This document shows, piece by piece, positions 1 through 5,557 of a stretch of DNA of 5,557 nt. The position numbers were made by a program, and so were the translations under genes. The notes beneath the pieces were generated by a model. The model saw only the letters and a program-made list of their open reading frames with translations. It was not told the origin of the DNA and did not search any database. Each line of letters begins with the position of its first letter. Position 1 is the first letter of the stretch. Location: the NCBI GenBank assembly GCA_964511385.1, contig CAZEFE010000029.1:1-5557 (forward strand), written 5' to 3'. The DNA comes from CAILHX01 sp964511385. GTDB lineage: Bacteria; Pseudomonadota; Gammaproteobacteria; Burkholderiales; Methylophilaceae.

Positions 1-77
1 CGCACTGGCGCATGCGCCGCGGCATGATGTCGCCCTGCTACACCACGCGCTGGGCCGAGCTGCCGCGGGTTTCGTAA
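1..77 (+). CDS. umuC: 3' end of umuC, DNA polymerase V catalytic subunit (partial)
   Basis: Only the last 24 complete codons are present, in the frame starting at base 3 and ending with TAA at 75-77. The peptide contains HWRMRRGMMSPCYTTRW followed by AELPRVS. As I recall the family, a tail of the form W-x-M-(K/R)-R with SPxYTTRW close to the C-terminus is typical of UmuC (the DUF4113 region). UmuC is the Y-family catalytic subunit of the SOS-induced, error-prone DNA polymerase V and works with UmuD'. Nothing of the polymerase domain is in the window, so the call rests on this tail alone. The next gene, SRAP, is also a DNA-damage protein, which fits. The stop codon overlaps the SRAP start by one base, so the two genes are probably translationally coupled. 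The LexA-controlled promoter would lie upstream, outside the window. Confidence 0.75.
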   Translation, partial: HWRMRRGMMSPCYTTRWAELPRVS

Positions 78-748
78 TGTGCGGCCGCTTCGCCCTCAAG
101 GCCCCGCCGGCCGATATCGCCAGGCAGTTCGGCGTGGACGCCGTGCCGGAGCTGGCGCCGCGCTACAACATCGCGCCGACGCAGGACATCCTCATCATCC
201 GCACCGATGCGCAGGCGCGGCTGGAAGCCGTGCAAGTCAAGTGGGGCCTGCTGCCCTCCTGGGCCAAGGACATTTCGATGGCGGCGAAGCTCGCCAACGC
301 GCGCGGCGAGACGGTGGCCGAGAAGCCCGCCTTCCGCAGCGCCTTCCGCCGCATGCGCTGCCTCGTCCCCGCCGACGGCTTCTACGAATGGGAGGCCACG
401 CCCGCGGGCAAGCAGCCGTGGTTCCTGCGCCTGAAGTCGCAGGCGCCGCTCGCCTTCGCCGGGCTGTGGGAACACTGGCAGGGTCCGGACGGCGCGGAGC
501 TTCAGACCGCCACCATCATCACCACCGACGCCAACGAACTGGTGCGCCCGGTGCACGACCGCATGCCGGTGATCCTGCAGCCGGCCGACTGGGCCGCCTG
601 GCTCGGCGCGCAGACGAAGGCGGACGACCTCAAGGCCCTGCTCAAGCCGCTGCCCGCCGACCTTATGGAGCGCTACCGCGTCAGCCGGAGGGTAAGCAGT
701 ACGAGGAATGAAGGGGAAGAGTGCATCAAGACGATTGAAGTCGAGTGA
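77..748 (+). CDS. SRAP-family (YedK/HMCES-like) abasic-site processing protein
   Basis: Complete 223-residue protein of the SOS response-associated peptidase family, at the usual length. YedK and HMCES form a thiazolidine crosslink through Cys2 with abasic sites in single-stranded DNA, shielding them from error-prone bypass. All active-site positions are visible: MCGRF at the N-terminus (Cys2 exposed once Met is removed), RYNIAPTQ at 29-36, WGLLPSWAKD at 56-65, Asn74 in LANARGE, Glu104 in GFYEW, and His160 in VHDRMPVIL. These match E. coli YedK C2, N75, E105 and H160. The ATG is fixed by the need for Cys at position 2. It overlaps the umuC stop as TAATG, with no strong Shine-Dalgarno site, so coupling to umuC is likely. 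The C-terminal 20 codons (from about Arg205, base 689) still read like the family end (VSSTRNEGEECI) but have much lower GC than the rest of the gene; see findings. Confidence 0.95.
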   Translation: MCGRFALKAPPADIARQFGVDAVPELAPRYNIAPTQDILIIRTDAQARLEAVQVKWGLLPSWAKDISMAAKLANARGETVAEKPAFRSAFRRMRCLVPADGFYEWEATPAGKQPWFLRLKSQAPLAFAGLWEHWQGPDGAELQTATIITTDANELVRPVHDRMPVILQPADWAAWLGAQTKADDLKALLKPLPADLMERYRVSRRVSSTRNEGEECIKTIEVE

Positions 749-1052
749 CCGTTGCTATTTGTATGCAAACTCATCGGCCGGAGCGGACCGTGGCGCTGAC
801 AGTCCGAGTTGGATTGTTGAGCGTCTGCTCCACATAATTCTGAACTCACCCGCTGTGCCCATTGCTGCCTGTCGAGTAATCACCCGTTCAATGGCAGGAA
901 TCTGAGTAGTGCAGCCCCTCGCTGCGGTTGCTCACGGACAGCAGGTCGGCCATAACCGTCTGGAAACCGCCACTCGTGCCGATCTGCCAAGAAAGCGGCC
1001 GCTCAGGAATAAAAAGAGTAGACCGCAAGGACGAGCGTCAGCTGCCGTTGGG
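749..1052. other. Spacer between convergent genes, no gene recognised
   Basis: This 304-base stretch separates the SRAP stop codon from the stop codon of the leftward DUF4062 gene. I see no convincing coding region: the open frames that cross it overlap the two real genes and their translations show no family motif. I see no tRNA, no direct-repeat array, no inverted repeats of insertion-sequence type and no clear rho-independent terminator for either side. GC is about 58% (175 of 304), between the SRAP gene body and the DUF4062 gene. Small palindromic elements exist (a 5-bp stem at 911-925 and a 10-base perfect palindrome at 994-1003) but neither is followed by a T-run. It may be a recombination scar at the edge of the acquired defence block. 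Confidence 0.5.
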
Positions 1053-1886
1053 TTAAGAAACGAGCTGGTCTGCGGCATCGAAACCATCTCTCGTGACTTT
1101 GAAAATCTCCCGCTTATTTCCAAGTGGCGAAATGAGTCCGAGGTTTTCCAGTTCTTGAACAGCACCCTCCCACATCGCCTGCGATCTTGCGTCCGCGCCC
1201 TCCGTGAGATTTCGGCTACCGACTTGAATGGTTAGTCCGCCGAGCATAAGTAGTCTCAAAATTTGACCGTCGGCACCAACTGCATCCTTGAGTAGTGTCC
1301 GTGCTTCGGGTGAGAGTCGGTCAGCCAGTCGCGGCGGGAGGGTGTCCAGTTCGACTGATAGTGCGCCAGAAGAAAAATACTCGTCACCATTCAGCTTGAT
1401 TTGCAGATGGCGGTAGAACTTCTCGCGGAACTCGGCAACACTGGAATACGACTCGAGAAGCCCGCGAGTCATGCAATCATCCCTGAATCGTTTCAGGCGT
1501 GCGTACTGTGTCTCGTCCACGCTGCCCATAACCACCGGGACGTCGGAAAAATAGAGCATTGCGGGCTTCCCTGCCTTCAAATGTTCCTCAATCTCCTCCA
1601 CGGTTCCGCTCTGGTAGGCTCCTGTTTCAGTGCCGAGACGCGTCCAGAAGACCCCCACCAGGAGATCGCATCCTCCAAGAATCTGCTTATTGATAATTGC
1701 CTGGGGCCGATTTCCCATCTCTGGAACGGAGTGCGTTTCCCAGCCAATGGACAAGAGAACAGTACGCCTTGCATCGGCATTGACGTTGTTCCATTCCGTG
1801 ATGATTTCACGGATCACGTTGCGTTCGGCTGCAACGTCGCTGGGTGATGCGATCATTACTTTGAATACGGTCGCTTGGTAGCTCAT
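1053..1886 (-). CDS. DUF4062-domain (TIR-like) protein with C-terminal winged-helix-like region
   Basis: Complete 277-residue protein, ATG at 1886-1884 and TAA at 1055-1053. The N-terminal part, roughly residues 7-115, fits DUF4062: IASPSDVAAERN at 12-23 after a first hydrophobic strand, a WET motif at 49-51, a second strand with CDLLVGVFWTRLGT at 73-86, and SGTVEEIEEHLKAGKPAMLYF around 93-113, in two overlapping halves: an SGT-(x)n-EE helix and then a GKPAMLYF strand. The strand-helix order and the glutamate-rich helix before the GKP strand resemble TIR and related nucleotide-processing folds. Family members are often the N-terminal module of large STAND-type or other defence proteins; here no NTPase domain follows. 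Residues 191-277 contain QELENLGLI and a later IFKVTRDGFDAAD segment, which looks like a winged helix, so it may bind DNA or a partner. No signal peptide or membrane segment is seen. It lies 10 bases after the metallopeptidase gene with a good ribosome site. Codon usage is poorer in GC than in hsdR. Biochemical activity is unknown; an effector or sensor role is inferred. Confidence 0.8.
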   Translation of the reverse strand: MSYQATVFKVMIASPSDVAAERNVIREIITEWNNVNADARRTVLLSIGWETHSVPEMGNRPQAIINKQILGGCDLLVGVFWTRLGTETGAYQSGTVEEIEEHLKAGKPAMLYFSDVPVVMGSVDETQYARLKRFRDDCMTRGLLESYSSVAEFREKFYRHLQIKLNGDEYFSSGALSVELDTLPPRLADRLSPEARTLLKDAVGADGQILRLLMLGGLTIQVGSRNLTEGADARSQAMWEGAVQELENLGLISPLGNKREIFKVTRDGFDAADQLVS

Positions 1887-1893
1887 CGCTCAA

Positions 1894-1898
1894 CCCTC
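1894..1898 (-). promoter_or_regulatory. Shine-Dalgarno site of the DUF4062 gene
   Basis: On the minus strand the sequence reads GTGAGGG, then 7 bases, then the ATG at 1886-1884. The GAGGG core shares bases with the TGA stop codon of the metallopeptidase gene (1899-1897). This supports the chosen start and suggests that ribosomes ending on the upstream gene can reinitiate here. Confidence 0.65.
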
Positions 1899-2607
1899 AC
1901 AATAGTGCCGTTTCCAAACGCTGCTTCCGCTTCTCCCAATTCGGCATCACCTGCCCGAGCAGGCGAAAGAAACTCGTATCGTGATCGCGATGCTTGACGT
2001 GACACAGTTCATGGGCCACCACATACTCGATGCAGGCACGTGGTGCGCGAACCAGATTGGCATTCAGTGTCATCGTGCCGGCCTGCGAAAGGCTGCCCCA
2101 GCGAGACTGCATTGCCCGCACAATCAAGCGTGGCCGCTGGTACCCCTTGAAGCGGGGAAGCCACTCATTCATCACATCGATGAACACCTGCCGGGCGTGG
2201 TCGAGATACCAACGGTGCAGAAGTGCTTTCACCCGATCCGGGTCGGATTTATCGGGCAGGGTCAATACCAGATGGCCGCGACTCATCTTCACTGACGCCG
2301 ATTCACCAGCGCCGACTTTCAGCCGGTACTGCCGCCCGAGGTAGAGATGGGTCTCTCCGCTCACATACTGCCGCGCCGGTGTCTTCGGGCTGTAGCGCTG
2401 AAAATTGGTCAGTTGCTTGCTGATCCAGGAAGCGCGCCTGCCAACCCTGGCCTGGATGGTATCGGGATCACAATCGGCCGGAGCGCGAACGACTACCGAC
2501 ATATCGGGATGCACCTCGATCCCGAGCGTGCGCCGCGTCGGCAGGAATCGAATTTCATAGCCAATTGTTTCCGTGCCGAAGACAATCTCTTGCCGCATGA
2601 TCTTCAC
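1897..2607 (-). CDS. YgjP/SprT-like zinc metallopeptidase (DUF45, M48-like) of a type I restriction locus
   Basis: A 236-residue protein of the YgjP-like metallopeptidase family, close to the usual length of about 230-250. The zinc site is intact: HELCHVKHRDH at 199-209 gives His199 and His203 as ligands, Glu200 as catalytic base, and His209 as the likely third ligand by analogy with the HELxHxxxxxH pattern of the family. The second family signature, RWGSLSQAGTMTLNANL, lies at 169-185. The N-terminal half is the beta-rich part typical of DUF45 proteins (VVVRAP at 38-43). There is no signal peptide, so it should be cytoplasmic. The start is a GTG at 2607-2605 overlapping the hsdR stop (GTGA); an ATG three codons in (2598-2596) is the alternative. 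The overlap implies coupling to hsdR. Genes of this family recur beside type I restriction genes. A role in trimming or turning over restriction subunits, or attacking a phage protein, is a guess; the substrate is unknown. Confidence 0.88.
   Translation of the reverse strand: MKIMRQEIVFGTETIGYEIRFLPTRRTLGIEVHPDMSVVVRAPADCDPDTIQARVGRRASWISKQLTNFQRYSPKTPARQYVSGETHLYLGRQYRLKVGAGESASVKMSRGHLVLTLPDKSDPDRVKALLHRWYLDHARQVFIDVMNEWLPRFKGYQRPRLIVRAMQSRWGSLSQAGTMTLNANLVRAPRACIEYVVAHELCHVKHRDHDTSFFRLLGQVMPNWEKRKQRLETALL
2604..2607 (-). promoter_or_regulatory. GTGA stop/start overlap coupling hsdR to the metallopeptidase gene
   Basis: On the minus strand the four bases GTGA hold the metallopeptidase GTG start (2607-2605) and the hsdR TGA stop (2606-2604). 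The bases upstream carry no strong Shine-Dalgarno match, so translation of the second gene probably depends on ribosomes finishing hsdR. This is a usual arrangement for proteins needed in fixed proportion. Confidence 0.6.
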
Positions 2608-5557
2608 GCCGGTATCCGGTGTCTGGCCAATTGCATCGAGCGGTCGATGATTTCATCCATCTCCTCGGTGGTCAGAGGGATGCCGCGCTCACCCCGGATA
2701 ACGTCGTAGAGGAAGTCGTCCATCTCGTTCATTGCCCGGCGCTGCGCATCCAGGTTGTCCCAGAATCCGACTACCCTGTTTCGCTCGACAATGCCCCAGA
2801 TGCTGACCGCCGCCTCTGCAGCAATTGCCTTCGCCTGCGCGCCATCCGCAATGTGTCGGCCGAAATAGGACTCCAGGACACCGAAGCAGGCAATCGCATG
2901 ATCGTTGCCGTGCAGGACGGCGGGTACATCATCGGTCTTGCGGTTCACCACCGAATCCTTGATCTCGCTGGCCCGCTTCAGATACTCCAGATCGGAAATC
3001 CGCCCGGCACGGTAGTCGTCGATGGCCTGCTGAATCAGCTTGGAGAATTTCTCGAAGAAGGCAGGGTCTTTGTCCAGGTGCTCGGAAATCGCGCGCCTGG
3101 TGGCGTGGGCAATCATGTCCGCCTTGGCGGCCGTCGGTTTGCCGTGCCCCTGTTCCTCCAATACTTGCTGGAAAGCCGCACCGTCGAAAATATTGACGGG
3201 CTCGTTGAGCTTGAGCACCTCATTGGCCGAGATATGGGTATCGAGCAGTTTCTGTATCTTCGGTTCGTAGTCCCGGTAGTCGATGGATTCGGCGTAGCGC
3301 AGTTTCACCGCTGTCTTCAGCTTGGTGAAGCGCTTGAGATCGGCCTTGTAGCCTCTGAGACGATTTTCCGGGGTGGTGGTGATGAACTCCTCGGAGGACA
3401 TGGCGATGGCCAGCGTCCTGGCGTAGGCCGATAGCCGCTCATAGAAGTTCTCGCGAATCTTTTCATCGGCGAGCAGTTGCTCGAAGGCTTCCTCATCCTG
3501 CCGGTTGGCCACGGTCTTGAACACATCCCACAGCTCGGCATGGCGCTGCGGCAGTTGGCGCACCTCGTCGTTGATGCTGGCCAGAGCCCCGACGAGATCG
3601 CCCTCCTCGAACCCTTCCAATGCGCTGTAGGTCGTCAGCGCCTGGTCGAGTTCTCCCAGTATGCCGGCGTAGTCGATGATGTAGCCGAACTCCTTGGGCT
3701 TGGCTCCCTCATCGTCGTCATAAAGACGATTCACCCGCGCAATCGCCTGCAACAGCGTGTGCTCCTTGAGACTGCGGCTGAGGTAGAGCACCGTGTTGCG
3801 CGGCGCATCGAAGCCGGTCAGGAGTTTGCTGACCACGATGAGAATTTCCGGGTCGCTGCCGTGCTTGAAGGCATTGATGATCTGCGTCTCATAAGCCTCG
3901 GCATCGCCGTAGCGCTTCATCATGCGCTGCCAGAAGGCGACGACCTCGTCAGTGGACTCCTCGTCGTCCACGTCATCGAAGCCGTCCCGCTCATCGGGCG
4001 AAGAAATGACGACCTCGCTCGTCACCTCGCCGATGTCATCGAGGAAGGCCTTGTATTTCAGCGCCGCCGCCTTTGAAGGAGCCACCAACTGTGCCTTGAA
4101 GCCCGTGCCCTGCCAGTTCTGCTGGAAATGGGTGCTGATGTCGAAGGCGCGCATGTAGATGACCTGATCGGCCTTGTTGAGCATTTCGGCCCGCGCGTAT
4201 TTCTTCTTGAGGTCGGCCTTCTGCGCCGGCGACAACCCCTCCGTGTGACGCTCGAACCAGACATCGATCGCCGCCTTGTTCTGCTCGATCTCGACCAGGC
4301 GCCCCTCGTAGAGCAGGGGCACGATGGCTTCGTCCGCCACCGCCTGATTGATGGCGTAGGTATGGATGATGCCGCCGAACTTCATCACATCGCTTTTTTC
4401 GCGCTTCAGCAGCGGCGTGCCGGTAAAGCCGATGTAGCAGGCGTTCGGAAACATCTGGCGCATGCGCGCGGCGAACATGCCCAATTGCGTGCGCTGGGTT
4501 TCATCCACCAGCACAAAGATTTCCGTCGATTCGTCCTGGAACTTGCGGGTGGACAGCGCCTTGTCGAACTTGTGGATCAGGGTGGTGACGATGTGCGCCT
4601 TGTTCTCGGCCACCAGTTCCACCAGGTGCCGCCCCGACTCGGCACGATCCGGAGTCAGGCCACAGGCGGCGAAGGTATTGCCTAACTGCTTGTCGAGATC
4701 GACCCGGTCGGTGACCAGCACGATGCGCGGTGTGCGGATATCGAGATCGAGCACCAGTGCCTTGGCCAGCATCACCATGGTCAACGACTTGCCCGAACCC
4801 TGCGTGTGCCAGACGATGCCGCCGGCGCGTCGCCCTTCGGCGTCGCGTACCTTCACACGGCCGAGGATGCGCTCGACCGCGAAGAACTGCTGGTAGCGCG
4901 CGATCTTGCGCCGCCCGCCGTCGAATGCCGTGAACAGCAAGGCCATGCGCAGCAGACGCTCGGGCCGGCACAGAGCGTAGATTGTTCGGTCCTGCTCGGT
5001 CAGCGCCCTCCGTACCAGATACTCGGCATCGGATTCACGCACGCCGAAACCCTCGGCCAGCAATTCATAGAGCCCGGCCTTCGCCTCCTGCGGCAAGGGC
5101 CGGTCGAGCACCGCGCGCAAGGCCGCGCCGTCCTCGTCCTTCTCTTCCCGCTCCTCGCGCCACACCGCCCAATACTTGGCTGCCGTGCCCACGGTGGCGT
5201 ACTTGCAATGGTTCTTGCTGGTGCCGATAACCAGCTGGACGTAGGTAAACAGCGTCGGGATGTACTCGTCGCGCTGGTTGCGGATCATCTGCGACACCGC
5301 TTGCGCCACCTCGCTATTGGGCGATTTGCACTCGATCGCCGCGAAGGGGATGCCATTGACGAACAGCACGATGTCCGGCCGCGCCGTCTCGTGGCTGCGC
5401 GTGCGCTCCACCGAGAATTCGGCGGTGACGTGATAGACGTTGTTCTCCGGGTTTTTCCAGTCGATGTAGTTGAGCGTGAAGCTGCGCACTGCGCCCTCCA
5501 CCGACTGCTCCAGCGCCACGCCCAGGGTCAGCAGGTCATAGACGGCCTCGTTGGTTT
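2604..5557 (-). CDS. hsdR: Type I restriction endonuclease subunit R, N-terminus cut by window edge
   Basis: The frame is open to the window edge. In-frame codons upstream of the GTG at 5519-5517 read TNEAVYDLLTLG, which matches the usual HsdR N-terminal region, so that GTG is not the true start and some tens of residues are missing. HsdR is the ATP-driven DNA translocase and nuclease of the HsdR-HsdM-HsdS complex. Numbering from that GTG: the PD-(D/E)xK nuclease has Asp49 in ARPDIV and Glu63/Lys65 in IECKS; helicase motif I is TQGSGKS with Lys244; motif II is VDETQRTQ (Asp339, Glu340); motif III is GFTGTP at 364-369; motif V is TGFDAPRNTVLY from 568; motif VI is QAIARVNR at 591-598. A long helical C-terminal region follows, ending in a segment like the HindI-type R-subunit C-terminal domain (DUF3387). 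All catalytic residues are present, so it looks functional. The stop TGA overlaps the next gene's start. hsdM, hsdS and the promoter should lie beyond base 5557. Confidence 0.95.
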   Translation of the reverse strand, partial: TNEAVYDLLTLGVALEQSVEGAVRSFTLNYIDWKNPENNVYHVTAEFSVERTRSHETARPDIVLFVNGIPFAAIECKSPNSEVAQAVSQMIRNQRDEYIPTLFTYVQLVIGTSKNHCKYATVGTAAKYWAVWREEREEKDEDGAALRAVLDRPLPQEAKAGLYELLAEGFGVRESDAEYLVRRALTEQDRTIYALCRPERLLRMALLFTAFDGGRRKIARYQQFFAVERILGRVKVRDAEGRRAGGIVWHTQGSGKSLTMVMLAKALVLDLDIRTPRIVLVTDRVDLDKQLGNTFAACGLTPDRAESGRHLVELVAENKAHIVTTLIHKFDKALSTRKFQDESTEIFVLVDETQRTQLGMFAARMRQMFPNACYIGFTGTPLLKREKSDVMKFGGIIHTYAINQAVADEAIVPLLYEGRLVEIEQNKAAIDVWFERHTEGLSPAQKADLKKKYARAEMLNKADQVIYMRAFDISTHFQQNWQGTGFKAQLVAPSKAAALKYKAFLDDIGEVTSEVVISSPDERDGFDDVDDEESTDEVVAFWQRMMKRYGDAEAYETQIINAFKHGSDPEILIVVSKLLTGFDAPRNTVLYLSRSLKEHTLLQAIARVNRLYDDDEGAKPKEFGYIIDYAGILGELDQALTTYSALEGFEEGDLVGALASINDEVRQLPQRHAELWDVFKTVANRQDEEAFEQLLADEKIRENFYERLSAYARTLAIAMSSEEFITTTPENRLRGYKADLKRFTKLKTAVKLRYAESIDYRDYEPKIQKLLDTHISANEVLKLNEPVNIFDGAAFQQVLEEQGHGKPTAAKADMIAHATRRAISEHLDKDPAFFEKFSKLIQQAIDDYRAGRISDLEYLKRASEIKDSVVNRKTDDVPAVLHGNDHAIACFGVLESYFGRHIADGAQAKAIAAEAAVSIWGIVERNRVVGFWDNLDAQRRAMNEMDDFLYDVIRGERGIPLTTEEMDEIIDRSMQLARHRIPA

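Noticed and set aside
864..885. Possible LexA box (CTGT...)
   Set aside because: There is a CTGT but no matching ACAG at the right distance, so the SOS-box palindrome is absent.
708..905. Forward 65-codon frame starting inside the SRAP gene
   Set aside because: It overlaps the SRAP 3' end, shows no family motif and looks like chance coding in the spacer.
911..925. GCAGC-CCCTC-GCTGC hairpin as a terminator
   Set aside because: The stem is only 5 bp and no T-run follows on either strand.
994..1003. AGCGGCCGCT perfect palindrome as a regulator site
   Set aside because: It is a short GC-rich palindrome that can occur by chance, and no promoter or second copy is visible near it.
909..1235. Forward 108-codon frame across the spacer
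   Set aside because: It overlaps antisense the well-supported DUF4062 gene, and its translation has no recognisable domain or convincing ribosome site.
1450..1470. GACTCG/CGAGTC stem-loop
   Set aside because: It lies inside the DUF4062 coding region with a 9-base loop and nothing to suggest more than chance.
2619..3434. Long forward frame of 271 codons opposite hsdR
   Set aside because: It is antisense to the conserved hsdR C-terminal region; its length reflects hsdR codon bias and its sequence matches no family I know.
5517..5519. GTG as the start of hsdR, giving a complete 971-residue protein
   Set aside because: The frame continues to the window edge and the upstream codons (TNEAVYDLLTLG) fit the normal HsdR N-terminal region, so the gene is partial.

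Overview
The window comes from a high-GC proteobacterium. A beta- or gammaproteobacterium is my best guess, based on the UmuC C-terminal tail followed by an SRAP gene and on about 70% GC in those first genes. It holds two blocks of genes that converge on a 304-base spacer with no recognisable gene.

Left block, + strand: the last codons of umuC (SOS-induced translesion polymerase V) end at base 77. They overlap by one base (TAATG) the start of a complete SRAP/YedK-type gene, which encodes the protein that crosslinks to abasic sites in single-stranded DNA. Together they look like the tail of an SOS operon. About 60 bases before the SRAP stop codon the composition falls from about 70% to about 48% GC. 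That, with the spacer at 58% GC, suggests the edge of an acquired segment.

Right block, - strand, transcribed leftwards from beyond base 5557: a nearly complete type I restriction subunit hsdR, whose N-terminus is cut by the window edge; a YgjP/SprT-like zinc metallopeptidase overlapping hsdR by GTGA; and, 10 bases further, a gene for a DUF4062 (TIR-like) protein with a C-terminal region that resembles a winged helix. The tight spacing supports one transcript. hsdM and hsdS are not in the window and would be expected past base 5557.

HsdR restricts incoming DNA. The metallopeptidase is a recurrent neighbour of type I systems whose role is not settled. The DUF4062 protein is the least understood member and could be a defence effector or sensor riding on the restriction operon. 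This last point is inference from domain type and gene order. The DUF4062 gene has clearly lower GC (about 49% in sampled stretches) than hsdR (about 61%), so the operon may be a mosaic.
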